The notes under the pieces are model-generated. The model was not told the DNA's origin. It worked only from the letters and a program-made list of their open reading frames with translations, and did no database searches. A program made the translations under genes and the position numbers. From Plenodomus lindquistii (lineage: Eukaryota > Ascomycota > Dothideomycetes > Pleosporales > Leptosphaeriaceae): DNA of 64,000 nt. Of the stretch, positions 22,832 through 35,533 are shown one piece after another (within the stretch, counting starts at the first letter, position 1; every line of letters starts with the position of its first letter). The stretch covers positions 558,001 through 622,000 of the forward strand of contig JANUWI010000019.1 in the NCBI GenBank assembly GCA_025504975.1, written 5' to 3'.

Positions 22832-25800
22832 CGGAGTAAATGGTTGGTCGGCTGCGTACCTTGGTACCGACATCCACTGATTTGTGCACGTTAGCAATCA
22901 CGTGACGAAAACCGCGTCCAGGTCGACAAAGTAGAGAAGCGCCTCTACTGTACGAGCACCTCTACTTAACCCTTTACAAACATTCCTACTTTACAAAGTA
23001 AATCTAGGAGCGCTCCTTTAATCAGACACCAAGGACAGCGCACGCAACTTCCATAGTACCAGTCTTCATGCCTAAAAATGCTCTATCATTCCTCATCAAC
23101 AACACATATCGTCAACCACTTTCTCATCGTTTCTACCACATGACCACTATACGTATCGCGTACTCTGTCACTAGAAAAGCACATCTAGCTATATCTTCGC
23201 GTCTGACAAAACTCCGTGGGTTGATCAAACGATACCCGGGTCTTTGCTTCCTAGAATCATTCTCAACTAATAGACAATTTTCGTTTGAATCATGTGTAAT
23301 TATTCGATCGCCACCATCCCCTTTTTACACTGCTCGTTTAATTCCAAGACATTGTTTCAACAACCACTTTTACTTATTCAATTCGCTATTTTTCCACGCA
23401 CACCAACACAAGGATTGTATTTTCCATTGGTAAATCCCGCTGTTGAAACCTTCCATGACCGGAGCTCTCTAGGTCTTCGAAAAATGCCACGCATGTACTA
23501 CTAAAATCTAGCGAGATTAGCCTAATACCTAACTGAGTGCATTTGACAACACAACACCACTTTGCAAGGACCCAGCAAGTACATGGCGGGGATTGTTCGC
23601 AATTTCTACATCCTACATCGTTTTACCAGTCCTTGTGTGGACGTGATGAATTGGCAAGCTGACCAGGCTAGGCGACGGCGAGAGAGGTCCTTCATTGCTA
23701 CTAGCAGCTCAAGACCATGCCTGGGGTTCAGCCTTGTTGCTAAAACAAGACAAGACGGTTCAAGAGTATACAAGGGCCTTGATATCTAGAGATGGAGTTG
23801 TAACACTTTGTTTGTAAAGGTCACCTATTGTCCAAACGATCTTTGTACTACCCCACTAAGAATAACTAAGCATCACGACTTCCACAACGTCAAGCAACCA
23901 AGCCTAATACGTAGCCCGCTACAAGGACAACTCTGGTGACAACGTTGAGTAAGCGTCTGCTCTACTCTGAACGTATCACGCTCCTTTTTCTGCACACCTC
24001 TTAACAGAAACCCATAAAACAGGAAAGTTCCTCAGGCGCATCGAAGCGGAATAAGATTCAGCGTGAGAACGGCCAGGATACGGACGAGGGCCACCAGACT
24101 GGTATTAATAATCTCGGCGAGGCGTGAAGAAAGGATATGGGATGGACAAGGGAGGAGAAGAAGGTGTAGAAACTAAACTTTCAGTAGTTTGGGCGCGGGG
24201 CGTGCGGGCTGGTAGCGATGATGTGATATGCAGTGGGGAATCTAGGTTGGTTACTGAGTTGGTGTGTGGGTCTGCGTGTGTTCTATGGTAGGATTATCAT
24301 CGTCTGTCACCACAGCGTGCAGTTGTTTTTCATCTTGTGCTCTTCGTCACAGTCATATCCACTTTACCTTGTATTGAGTCCTGCCGAGAAGCCAGGTACC
24401 GGTACGATTGGCTTTTACATATCACTTCTTGCTGACTGTGTCGAGCTGTTCACAACGGTAAAGTGATCCAACGTTTTTGCGGCAACAACGGCGTGACTTC
24501 TTCTGCACCGAATGCCTTAACTCTGACCGATGCCGCGCAAAGTATGCCGTTGTGGTCGTTGGGCTAGTGAGAGGAAACTTTGGTACAAAGAATGACCGAA
24601 GCAAATGTAACGGCTTGTTGAGGCATGCCATAGACTTCCTGGACAGCGGAACGAACGTCATCTCAAAGCATGCGGAAATATCTTTAAACAGCAGCTAGAA
24701 GCATGCGAGATCGATCGGGATTGGAAAGCCCATGCGGCGATGTGGATGTGGATGCTTTGACGTAGTTCGTTACAGATTTAGCAGGTAACGTATTTCTGTA
24801 CGACTTCATCGTCAAAGTTAAAGGTAGCCGCCACGTAAGAGTACGGGAGCACGTCAAAAAGGCGTCTCGATAGATGATGTGAGATGAGGTAAGAAGGAAG
24901 AAGAAAGTTCCAACTCTCCAATTCCGAAATCTTCACAACCTAAAAGTATGTTGAATATCAGTAAACAGCAATGCGAGCATGACATTGTCGTTGTGTCCTC
25001 AAAACCCTGTGTTGTAGATCACCGTCTCACCAAGCCATTAACATCAAATCCGGGCTGATCCCGCGGGCAAACGTGCGCCCGGGCAGACCCATTCGCACGA
25101 CAGTCCGCAAAAAGCCCACAGATGCTCGAGTCCAGACCTCGCAGATCAGCGGTATTAGAAAATCCCCGAAACGCAAGGGAGGCCCCAGGTTTGCAGAATC
25201 TTGCAGCACAAGGGTAATTATAAGTGGCTGAGAGGTGGGAAATTGCACAAGGACTTTTCGTTCCGGTTACCCCAAAGAAAGGGTAAATGTGTTAGCGCGG
25301 TTGGGCAGGTTCGCTGTGTTTCGCCATGCCTGGCAAATCAGGCGGCAGAAGGAGTTCTTGGGGGAGAGTGAGATGGAAGAGATGGAAGTGGGGATATTTG
25401 GAGGAGGGCACCTGCATTTGATGATGTGGCTGCGCTGGAGGGCTCGGTGGCTTGCGCTTGTGCTGTGGGCGTCGCCGTGACTGGATGGCGACACGACGAT
25501 TGCTGCAGTCTGGGGCCAACGCCCGTCAGCTGAAGACGCATGGAAGCACGGCAGGGCGGAATGTGAGAGTGGTTGCACGTGGATTGTCAGATTCGGCGCA
25601 ATGTCGATATATTGGCGGCTGCAGACGATGGATACTCTAGGTACTCTAGGGTGGGTGGTGCATTTATCCTTTGAGCAAGCGGCCAATGGCAGGCGGCAGA
25701 ATCTCGGCGGGTGCAGGGTGCATTGGCCGTCGGATGAACTGGTGGTCAGAGGTTGTTGTTGGTGGGTGAGGTGCACTCTGCAGAGGTTATGGGTAAGGTG

Positions 25801-26649
25801 ATGGTGAAAGCATGATACAGACAGGTGCAGGGCGTATGTTCTTCTTCATCTTTGGTGGTGGTGGTGAACGGAAAGAGGTGAAGCAGGTACGTCCTGTCCT
25901 GTCTTGCCCGACTAGGCCTGCAAGCAAGTTCAATAAATAGATTAGCTTTCTTGACGGCCGAACGCCAATGGCCAGGAACGGCGGGCGGGTCGGCAGCTGC
26001 CAGCCCTTTTTCATGCAGACGCTCCCCTCATTACCAGTGACCACCAACCTGTCCCTGCTGCCTCTGCCACTGCAACACCAGCCAGACACCAGCCAGACAC
26101 CAGCCAGCCGTGGAGCGACATTCTCACTTGTGTTTGACGTCTATTTGTGCGCCCGATCCACAGCAGCCGGTGCACATCGCAGAGCCTGGCCAGCGCGGGA
26201 CCACTCGAAACACGCGCGGCCTGTGGTGCGAACCAGGCCCCGACCCACCCCCAACACCCAGCCCGGTCAGCCCTCATCTCCTGCAGCGGCTCCTTGCTGC
26301 CCCAGCCGGGCCTCTTCACCACCTGGACATCCTCGTTCTTTGTCCCGCTGGCCGTCCACCATTGTCACCGTCACTCTTTAATCTTCTTGTTCTCCGCCGC
26401 TTCCTTATTCACTCACTAGCGCCCCTCTCCACGCTACTCTACCCTACCACTGCCGCTCGCTCCTTCTTTGTCCGCCATCACCAGCCACAGCTTCCGCGTC
26501 GCACAGCGCTATTCCTGCAGCGCACACGTTCTGTTTAACAGCGTCACACGTCCTCGGGTGTGCCTGCCTCCCTCCAGAGCTGGCTCTTTTCGCCTCTTAA
26601 CCTGGGATTGTCCATCCCTTGAATCCCCGCAAACTCCAACATCACCGCC
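22832..26649. other. 3.8-kb gene-poor stretch; possible small eroded or spliced gene near 23.9-24.1 kb
   Basis: No ORF above 170 codons is convincing. At 23930-24060 two short coding-like pieces (RYKDNSGDNVE and THKTGKFLRRIEAE) can be joined across a GTAAGC...AACAG intron, but I find no convincing start exon. At about 25030-25230 a basic + strand frame (VRPGRPIRTTVRKKP..) is open but lacks an ATG. From 26000 to 26649 the + strand is C/T-rich and forms the promoter and leader of the OPY2-like gene. ORFs drawn across that leader are treated as spurious. Confidence 0.4.
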
Positions 26650-28161
26650 ATGTCACTTCGTGCGAGAAGAGGTAAGCACCGTGCATGCCCTCGTCCTTGT
26701 GTCAATGTGACTAACACTCTCACAGACCTTGAAAATGTCTTCCGGATACAGAAGCGATGTGTAGTATGCCCATCAAAAGGCGCACTTTCATGCGATGGTC
26801 TCGTGTGCCCGACTGGCCAGGTGTGCGTCCAGACATCAGAAACGTGTGATGCCTGTGCCTCTGTAGACTGCCAAGTAGATCCCATGGCCGGCGAGCCGCC
26901 AAAGGAGAAGCCCAACGTCGGTGCTATCGCTGGAGGAGTAATTGGAGGAATCGCCGCCATCGCCATCATCGTCTTTCTCGTCTGGAAGTACTACCTCAAG
27001 GGCAAGAGGCGGCAAGTTACTGAGAGTGACTGGGCCGAGGTGGACATGGCCACACAACAAGAAAAGGAAGAGAACGACTTCCAGTCGCGACGAAGCGCAC
27101 GCGCATCAACACATACCGTTGCCTCGATGGCTTCATCCGTCCTTACCCGCGCCTCCAACATCATCCAAATCGCCTACATCCCCGGCGTTACGAACCGCTC
27201 AGGACCCGGATCCCCCGACCTGCTCGTTCCTCCAGTTCCCCCGATTCCATCCATGTCGCCTTCTTCCGGCATGAGCAGCCCATACTCGGCCTCTGAGCAA
27301 CACTTCTTTGTCCCCGACTTCCGCGACTCGATGGCCTCTCACAGCACTGCTGGACGTACTAGCATCGCCCCAAGCGTCGCACAACGAGCCAGCGTTGCAT
27401 CGACCATGTACCGACAGAACGCCATCGTCTCGCCGTTACCCGCTCAGACCATTGTGCGAGGAAAGGCGGCTGTCGTCAGCGTCAAATCCACCGGCTCGAG
27501 CAGCCCAGCAGACACTCCTGGAGCCGAAACCCCACCCGTCCCTCAAATCGATTCCAAACACACCATCAAGCCCATTCGCATCGCTATGCCCGGCATTAGC
27601 CCTGCCAACTCCGTCCGCAGCACCGCTCAACTCGGCCCCGTCCGCGCTTTGAACATTACTAAGAAGAAGTCGAGTGAAACCACCCCACCACGAAGCGCAG
27701 CCGGGTCCGCCGCAAGCGCCGACCGCACCCTCGTCAATACACCCGAAGTCCTCGTCCCCTCTGCCCGCCCCATCACCGAATACTCACTCGCCTCCACCGA
27801 CGACGGGACCGTTCACTCGCGCGCACGACGCGGCAGTCTCGCCTCTGAAGACTCCGACTCTGATTCCGACGAGGAGCACGAACGCGGGAAACAGACACTA
27901 TTGCACAGCGACCGCGACTCTGAATACACGGATATCCAGGACACTCCCACGCAAAACCAGAGCCCATTTACCGATGCCTCGGCACTGGAGCCACCCAAGC
28001 CAATAATGTCCCAACGCATCGCGTCGTATGATACCGCAAGGGAAGTGCGCACGCCAATGACGCCGATTGTAGAGGAGGGTTTTGCGTCGAAGCGCGGGAG
28101 TACAGTGAGCCAATTGAGGGATCAGAGTCCGTTCTCGGATAGCAATCGGAGTAACCTCTGA
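26650..28161 (+). CDS. OPY2-like membrane anchor of the HOG osmostress pathway
   Basis: Yeast Opy2 is a single-pass plasma-membrane protein that recruits Ste50/Ste11 to activate the HOG MAP-kinase cascade. Here a 54-bp intron (26672-26725, branch CTAAC) splits codon 8, giving MSLRARRDLENVF.. and 485 residues. Extracellular residues 19-56 hold eight cysteines (CVVC..C..C..C..C..C..C), the Opy2 cysteine-rich module; the membrane span is about 73-94 (VGAIAGGVIGGIAAIAIIVF). The long cytosolic part is serine/proline-rich with an acidic SEDSDSDSDEE stretch near 385 and several TP sites, as expected for a scaffold tail. Because the intron is a multiple of three, an unspliced reading stays open and would wrongly insert 18 residues. 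No classical signal peptide; the span itself should act as signal anchor, as in the family. Confidence 0.85.
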   Translation: MSLRARRGKHRACPRPCVNVTNTLTDLENVFRIQKRCVVCPSKGALSCDGLVCPTGQVCVQTSETCDACASVDCQVDPMAGEPPKEKPNVGAIAGGVIGGIAAIAIIVFLVWKYYLKGKRRQVTESDWAEVDMATQQEKEENDFQSRRSARASTHTVASMASSVLTRASNIIQIAYIPGVTNRSGPGSPDLLVPPVPPIPSMSPSSGMSSPYSASEQHFFVPDFRDSMASHSTAGRTSIAPSVAQRASVASTMYRQNAIVSPLPAQTIVRGKAAVVSVKSTGSSSPADTPGAETPPVPQIDSKHTIKPIRIAMPGISPANSVRSTAQLGPVRALNITKKKSSETTPPRSAAGSAASADRTLVNTPEVLVPSARPITEYSLASTDDGTVHSRARRGSLASEDSDSDSDEEHERGKQTLLHSDRDSEYTDIQDTPTQNQSPFTDASALEPPKPIMSQRIASYDTAREVRTPMTPIVEEGFASKRGSTVSQLRDQSPFSDSNRSNL

Positions 28162-29081
28162 TTGGATCCATTGGCTTTTGGATGGCGAGCAACAGTTTGG
28201 TTGGGTTCGGTACGGGTTCGGTACGGGATGGTACAGAAACGAGAACAATTGGCGTATGAGGTATCTAGGTAGCCCACCGCGGCACAACCACTTTTTTCCT
28301 CCATTTTGCATTCAATTCTAACAGAGCGGGTCTGGTCACCGAGCGGACTGGATCCCGGGCACCATTTTGGCCCCGACTTTATATTTGTCGTTTTGGGCGG
28401 TCTTTGTGACCAGCTTTCTTTTTTTGGTTTTGATATCCCCCGACATGTGTGCGATGACAGCACGTCCCTACTATATTTTCATGTATGTATCCAAGTTTGA
28501 ATGGGGTGGACGGAAGGAGGAAGAAGTAGAATGCATGGTATGAAGATTGTGCATTATTCGATGTTGTGCGTTGTATGATTGTGTTTGTGATGTAGAGTAG
28601 TGAATGATGATGGTTACCTGCTACATACAGACTGAGCACATGCGTATCTGCAAGGTTATTCGCGCAGTACTGGTATCTATTGCGTACTCTACAGAATTTG
28701 CAAACAAGAATCAACAAGTCAATTAGAATGACATGCGCATGATACAAATGGAGATTTGTGTTTCACCATTGCCCCGTTTGATCGGCACGGCTGTGTATTT
28801 TTGGAGTTGTGGATCGCTGCGTCGACGGATTTTGGGATATTGTGCGCGTGTTTCATATCGCTGTCACTGCCACTGCCACTGTCATTATCACTGCGGCGAT
28901 ATGAATAGAATATACTGTACACAAAAGATACGTTATGCATGTAGGCTGTCCACCTGAAACATATATATATCATCTAAGCCGTCACATCACATACCAAACC
29001 CTCATAACCACAGTCTCCAGGCGCATTAACAAGAACGCACATTCATACACACATGTCCAACAGCACCACCTCCCCACCCCC
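28162..29081. other. Convergent intergenic region
   Basis: 3' regions of the OPY2-like gene and the hydroxyisourate hydrolase gene. Short tandem and A/T-rich motifs (TGTGTTTGTGATG, near-repeats of CACTGCCACTGC at 28860-28885) occur. No gene is seen. Confidence 0.45.
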
Positions 29082-29582
29082 TCAACTCCCCCTGTACGTA
29101 GTATACCCAAACCCGCCCACCAGCACGGGGACATGAAAATGCTCGCCCCTCTCCTTCTGCCCCCTCCTCACTATAAACTTGACCTCCACCTCCGGAAAAA
29201 ACGTCTCCACCCCCTTCGCAGAAAAGTAACTCTCCGTATCAAACGTCAGACTCCAGCGCTGGTCTTCCTTTACCGCGTACACGTCTGCGAGGGAGGGCGG
29301 CGTGGTGAATGCCGCGTTCGAGATGGGGGTCCAGGTTGTTACGCGGCCGTCTGTGTTGGTTTGGCCTGTGAATTTTGGTGGGGGGGTGGTGGTGCTGGCG
29401 GGGGTGGATTTGGAGGGGAGGAGCGTGAGGATAACCGGGATGGAGGTGGCGGGGCGCCCGGCGGTGGTGTCGAGGACGTGGCATGTTATTGGGGGTTTGG
29501 AGTCGGCGGTGGTGGTGGACATGATTGAGGCGAGGTGTGAGGTTAGGGCTGAGATGCGTGTGGTGGGGGTGCTGGGGGGCAT
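29082..29582 (-). CDS. 5-hydroxyisourate hydrolase (transthyretin-related)
   Basis: Catalyses the second step of urate degradation, 5-hydroxyisourate to OHCU. The 166-residue product has the family signature ITCHVLDTTAGRPA at residues 32-45, TNTDGR in the middle, a conserved HFHVPVL histidine near 150, and the diagnostic C-terminal YRGS. The expected catalytic His, His and Tyr are visible. Two starts are possible: Met1 or Met21 (SIMSTTTADSKPP); starting at Met21 gives a product nearer the usual 120-150 residues, so the first 20 residues may be leader or untranslated. No C-terminal SKL-type peroxisome signal. Single exon. No other purine-degradation gene lies next to it. Confidence 0.93.
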   Translation of the reverse strand: MPPSTPTTRISALTSHLASIMSTTTADSKPPITCHVLDTTAGRPATSIPVILTLLPSKSTPASTTTPPPKFTGQTNTDGRVTTWTPISNAAFTTPPSLADVYAVKEDQRWSLTFDTESYFSAKGVETFFPEVEVKFIVRRGQKERGEHFHVPVLVGGFGYTTYRGS

Positions 29583-32134
29583 GCGCGGTGGTGTAGGTGG
29601 TTGAGGTCTGCAGTAGGTATGGCTGCGAAGCGTAGAGGGTAAGAGTAGAGAAGTTGAAAGGTGAATTGGGAGAGAAGCAGGGTTTGGCTTTGTAGTGTTG
29701 TGTGTCTGAATGTGAGGAAGTCGCGATGCGATGCGATGCAGCCCAGTGGTTTGTTGTGTGTGTCCCTGTCGGCCCGCTCCGATGCCTTGATGCCCCTCTA
29801 CACGCCGATCACCGCGTGCGCCTAATTGCGCATGCTGTACAGAAGAGCACGTTAGAATATCCTGACATAGTGTATATCAACTACATGTCCCTCTGCTGTA
29901 CATGGTTTTGTTTAACTTGATGAAATGAAAAACACATCTGCAGCAATTGCAAGTTTCGTTTTTGAAAAGGCGCAGGATTCGACGCTGATACTCTTTGATT
30001 TCAATCAGCGCGTTCACGATGAGGTGGAGATTCATCAGTATGAAAGGATGGTCCGACGGTATTGTTGGTTCAATTGAAGCACAAGTTTAAGCCTTCAAGA
30101 TGTAAAAAAAGAGCATAAGGCAGGGTGCACGTTGATTGTCGCAAAGATGCTAGAGTTGGATGGGACGCCTGCAGTCTTCGTGTTGAAAAGCCACCAGCTC
30201 CATCTTCCAGACTTGATGCAAACGTCCATCTAAGACAAGCGTAACCGCAATGTTTCGCGAATTAGTCTCATCATTCATGCAACGCTCGTAGTTTGATATC
30301 GTCCGTTTCTAGAGGGAAGTGGTCGGTGATAGTACCAACAACAACCTCCAAGCGGTGCCATACTTCACTGCTTTCAACCAACTGCGCTTTCGTCTAAGAA
30401 GAGCTTCAAGTCGCAGCGAGGTCCGGGCGACTGGTCTTGAACCAACTATCCTTGCATACATGGAAAGGCGCAAGAGTCTAATCTTGGCCTCGTGAAGCAT
30501 TAGAGTGAGCATAAATTCAAGATGGGATATTAGAAAACCCATATAACCGGATCAACAGCAGCCTCTAGTATGTGCTCTAGGGTATGATGAACTTTATACC
30601 AGTCCCGTGAATCAGGTCACAGTAGACTACCAGAGTGTTGACCAGCTCCAGAACGCGTTCCATGCATGCAATTCATCACGTGTGCTTATCGCTGTAAAGA
30701 GAAAGGAAGGCAGTCTCGGGGACGATTGCGCAACATGGGATTTCCACTCAAAATCTGGGGCATGGATTTGCTGAGCAAGCCGACTCGATGTTGGAATTAC
30801 CAACCATGTCGTAACAGGAAATTCCAAAGAAAATACGCTAAGCTGATGGTCGATACAAGCATCGATTCTAGTCTTCCTGATTGGCACAATTGCAAGCTAA
30901 GGAGCTTTATCTTTGTTGAAACGAGGCGAGGTGATAGAATTGGGAAGAGCGTCGATCGAGCAAATGAGTGCAAATCGATGGATGGGGCGGGCCCGGCATC
31001 TGGCATCGCGGACTGTTGTTGCCGCTGCGTGGCATCGTCGTTGTCGTCGACCGTGGGCGAGCCGTGAGATTGTCCATGCAATTCACTCGACTGTCTACGC
31101 TGGAGAAATGGAGAGTCGGATGTGGTAATCAAGTGTCGTGTGTTGGATGGTCGGCGTGACTTCGCACAAAAAAGGCCAAAGTCGTCGACCAGGCGCGGAT
31201 CTCAGCGGAGTCGACAACGGGCGCTCCTCTTGAACAGCAGCTCGTCCGGGTGTTCAGGCCGTCTCTCGTGGCAAGCGAGCTGAAAGGGGCTCCGATCATC
31301 GACGGCGTAGAGCGGTGAAGCGGCCCTGGGCGAGGATTGGCTGCGGGGGTCACGGACCAGGTGCATTGATTATGAACCAAGACTGATAACGTGATTTCTT
31401 GGCGGACGCTGCGTCACTCTCACAAATTGCTCGCTCGCTCCTGCCCTCAGAATGTGACCTCATCGCCGAACGCCTCACTTGTCATCGTCACCCACGAGCA
31501 CAATCCTCGTCCACGCCCCCAGCTTGAGCCTCATTGAGATCCAGCGAGACGTCTCATCGCCTTCCTGATCGCCCGAGTCGTTTGGTGCTGCGGCCAGCTT
31601 CGCGCCCGCTTTTGAAAGGCTCTCTGCACGGCTGCGAGCGTCATCTTCGAAGCTGACGTCACCGTGTCCAACTGCGACAAACCACCGCAGCACCACCGCA
31701 ACCCGTAGTCGGGCGTGCAGTAATTGTGTGAATAGCATTCGGATTGAGACGGCCTACCCCGCAGTTGGCGCACTCATTTTCTGTGCTCGTCGAGGTACGT
31801 AGTTGTTGTGCGCCTGCTGCTGCTTGCATGCTGTTGCTGCCCCTTTTGCCACGTCTTCAACCGCCTGCTGCTGCTGCTGCTGCTGCCACTGCGACTGCCA
31901 TAGCCAGCGCGACTGTGAGCGCGACAACTAGGCGACTGTAGACTGAGCCGGCTGCAATTTTTATACATCGAGTGCGCTGACCACCTCGCTTGCAGACCAG
32001 GTGACTTGCCATCCCCAGCACCGCTGTCAGACAAGACAAGTCAAGTCGCAAGTGGAGTGAGAACAGGTCAAGGCCCGACCGAGTACCTCCAGCGATCGCC
32101 CCTGGACACAATTGCTACGTCACCACCCAGCATT
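29583..32134. promoter_or_regulatory. Intergenic region including the promoter and leader of atfA
   Basis: 29.6-31.4 kb shows only short overlapping ORFs with no recognisable product. The last 700 bp before the bZIP ATG are GC-rich and simple-sequence-rich, as in long-leader regulatory genes. A + strand upstream ORF at 31744-31941 with an Ala-rich stretch could be translated as a uORF if the transcript starts before it; this is inference. Confidence 0.4.
31865..31885 (+). repeat. CTG trinucleotide repeat, 7 units
   Basis: Seven consecutive CTG units about 250 bp upstream of the bZIP start codon, followed by degenerate ACTGCGACTGCCA units. Probably in the 5' leader or promoter of that gene. 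Confidence 0.9.
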
Positions 32135-34088
32135 ATGGCTGCTGCAACCCAAACCGCGCGAGCCTCCCCCCAGAAATCCAACATGTCCTCACCCAAGGAC
32201 AGTAATACCAGTCTTGCTGTCGTGACCAAGACCGAAGGTATGTGTGCCCTCGCCGTTGCCCTTCACCCTCACGCCGCCCCCGTCCGTGGCCCCAACACCA
32301 TCCTTCCCGTTGCTTCCACTCTTGCGCACCCGCGTCGTCGTCGCTCTATCGTCATCGTCATGCGCCAGCGTCGCTAACCATGGTGCCTCCACCAGAATCC
32401 CCCAAAGAAGAGACGTCGCCCAAGGTCCAGTGTAAGTATTGCCCTTTTGAAACACTGCTTCACCGCTGCGTCGTCCATATGAGAACTCTGCGTCATACTG
32501 ACGCACAATGCAGCAGCAACTATTGAAATCACCGGCGCTGCAGATTCGAAGCCTGCAACAACCAATGCGCGACCATTGGCTCCTCCACCAAAGCCTGCGC
32601 CCTCGACGACTGGCGATACACCCGACTACTTCAACACGGTGCACAATCCCTTCTCGTTGGAGCCAAACGTCTTTGAACAATCCTTTGGTACCGGCTCTGG
32701 AACGGTAGAGACGCCCGGCGGCCGTACAATTCTACCTCCTGTCGCGAACATTACGTCACCCAACCCTCTTCCTGGTATCACACCTGGTTGGCAATCGTTG
32801 CGCGCAGGACCTTTGAGCCCTGCCATGCTCAGTGGGCCCGCCGATTACTTCAGCGAAATCAGAGGCTTCCCAACACCAAACGAGTCCTCCCTTCGTACCG
32901 GCCTTACTCCCGGTGGCGGTGGGTCCATGTTCCCTGCCCCAAGCCCAAACACCCAGGCCATTTTCAATCTTCAGGGCGCCGGTGTTACACCCGGTACAGG
33001 CGACTTCCAACAGGCTGCCATGCGCGCAGCTGCTCAAGCTAACCACAACAAAGCCACTACCTCGGCAGCCCCAGCCTCCCAGCCCGAAGCAGCAACCGTT
33101 GGAATGGATCGTCAAAACAATTACCAGCAGGCCCAGCCACAACAGCGTTCGCAAAACGACCCATATGCAAACCATGACGTAAGCAGTGCGGCTAACGATC
33201 TCCTGTCTTTCGCTAGTCAAAACGGTGGTGGGCGTAACAACCAGCCACCTTTTTCAATGGCACCTCAACAGCCTAACATGAATGCTGGCCATATGCCAGT
33301 CCAACCCGTTAACCCAAATCAACATCGCCGCGACACTAAAGGCTCCATTAATAGCATTCAATCGCAGGAGACTGGCGACTTTTCTGAAAGCGGTCAAAGT
33401 GAGCAAAACAAGGCCACTCGATCACGCGGAAAGAAGGGCGCAAATGGCAAGCAAAATGCTGGCTCCAAGCGCAAGGCTGATGACATGCCCAAGGGCGGTC
33501 GCAAGAAGAGCACCGCCGCTCAATCCGCCGGTGATGAGATGATGGAGGATGATTCTGATGACGAGAACATGATCAAAGAAGAAGAGTATGACAGCAAGGG
33601 CAAGAAGATGACCGACGAGGAGAAGCGCAAGAACTTTCTTGAACGCAACAGGTATGTAAACTTTTTGTTTGGATTTGCTTCACATGCTAACGCTACGCAG
33701 GGTCGCCGCCCTGAAGTGTCGACAACGCAAGAAGCAATGGCTGGCTAACCTCCAGTCAAAGGTCGAGCTTTTCAGTACTGAAAACGACGCCTTATCTTCC
33801 ACTGTCACCCAATTACGAGAGGAAATTGTCAATCTCAAGACTCTTCTCCTCGCACACAAGGAGTGTCCTGTCTCTCAAGCCCAAGGTCTGCACGGTGCTG
33901 CCATGAATAATTTCCTTGGCAGCGACATGAACCACCAGAACCCATATGGTATTGCTCAGATGCAACCCAATGGTGTTCACATGATGCCTATGCAGCAGGG
34001 CCAGATGATGAACCGGTTCGTATATCCACCCCCTCGGACCTCGAGTGTCGGCGAACCAGAAAACGCACACTACTCTCCGAAGTATTGA
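32135..34088 (+). CDS. atfA: bZIP stress transcription factor, Atf1/AtfA type
   Basis: Nuclear factor acting below the Hog1/Sty1/SakA MAP kinase in oxidative, osmotic and spore-dormancy responses. Four exons: 32135-32237, 32396-32431, 32514-33651 and 33701-34088; introns of 158, 82 and 49 bp, all GT-AG, exons summing to 1665 nt (554 residues). The N-terminal third carries the fungal Aft1 regulatory regions: FSLEPNVFEQSF near residue 75, then TPGGRTILPPVANITSP and a Ser/Pro region. An acidic-basic segment (EEEYDSKGKKMTDEEKRK) precedes the bZIP, whose basic region ERNRVAALKCRQRKKQW (about 422-438) is interrupted by the third intron exactly at the Arg codon; leucines of the zipper follow (LQSKVELF..L..VTQLREEIVNLKTLL). 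The C-terminus is Met/Gln/Pro-rich. A 36-bp second exon is easy to miss in automated models. Confidence 0.95.
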
Positions 34089-35533
34089 GACCGTAACTCA
34101 CTCGCTTCCAGGTAAGCATTCTGGAAGTAGGCCTGTAATCTAGACGTGTTTTGCGTGTAGACTGATATGGTCATTCATCACGTGTCGAAACGTTCCTCTT
34201 CTTGGACACGACACCGTCATCTACAACATTATAATTCGAACGACCATCATTTCTCTCCTACCTCCGGCGCCTCATTGCCTTACCTCAAGTGCATGGTTGG
34301 CGCATGGCGTACGTCACATCATCAGTTTCACTCCCGGGTCACGCAGCCCGGGATTACTTCTCACATCGTGTTCTCCTCCTTGGGTTGGACGGCGGAAAAT
34401 CAAGGAGGGCGCTACGCGAAAATGAACATCTCGGTCGATGATTCAACGGCCTTTCTCCTTCAGTAACCTGTACCATGGAATGTACATATGGATGACATCA
34501 TCCGACTGGCGTATCGGCGCATACCCATTGGGCAGCTCTTTATCTATTTGGCACGCAAGTTAAGCTGGTGCAGGCGTTATGATGAATGGGTTTTGGCGGC
34601 CTCCAGCCTTCTTTTCCTCTTTGTGGACTGGGTGTATTATCCAAACATTTTTAGTGGTCGGCATCTTTGTTGTACCGAGTCTACGGCGACAGGGAGTGGC
34701 GGGATCATCGGCTCCAGGTGAGGATGCCTTAGACAAGGAAAACTATGATTCCACGTCGTGAGGTTCATCTATCACACTTTTCACTGGATACCCCGAGGGG
34801 TAATTAGAGCAAGCAACTTAGGAAGAGTCAAATAATACATTCAAATTTGCTGTTTTCAATACGTGTGATAAATGCTATGTAAAGCCGAGGCAGCTTCACT
34901 TGCGCAATCATACGCCCCAACATAATATGGTATTTATCCCACCACCATCCAGCCGACCACTCCCCTCAACGACCATCGTGACACTGGTGATTCTGTAGTA
35001 TCCTACCACAGCATACACCCGTACGCACAACCCTCCCAATCTCATTGGCGCAACATCAAAGTGTGCAAGAAAGCCGCGTAGCCACACGTGCACACGGCGT
35101 AGCATAGTGTTTCACCACCTCGTGCGGAGGCGTGGTGGTCGTATGCTTCTTCCGCATTCGAGAATGAGGGGGAGTTATTTGTGTGACATGAGGTTCAGCA
35201 GATTCTTGATCGAGGTCTTGTGGAGAAGATCGAAGGGGGGGCGAGTGGGAGTGGGGATGTGAATGCGTGATCTAGATTTTCTTCAGGGAGTGGGGATTCG
35301 GAGGGATGGGTACATGTACGGTGCGTGGGAAGTAGGAAGAAGTGTCGAGAGAGATGTATATACCATATACTGGATGCACACGACGAGTGGCTGGGAAGTG
35401 TCGTGCAATGTCTATACAGCCACGACATAAACCCCAGCGCACAATAAAGACTGCCTCTCACCCACCTACGCTACGCATTTCTCTTCCACTTCCACTTCCA
35501 CCTACTGCTTACATGTACGCATAACGCGGTAAA
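34089..35533. other. Intergenic; 3' region of atfA and promoter of the 35534 gene
   Basis: Only short ORFs of up to 99 codons are present, none with domain features. The last 100 bp are CT-rich (TTCTCTTCCACTTCCACTTCC), typical of a fungal leader. Confidence 0.4.

Noticed and set aside
25267..25776. 169-codon minus-strand ORF
   Set aside because: His/Ser/Pro-rich with many overlapping frames in the same interval; no recognisable domain or leader.
26011..26538. ORFs of 137-142 codons in the OPY2-like gene leader
   Set aside because: Strongly pyrimidine-rich leader DNA gives open frames by composition; no coding features.
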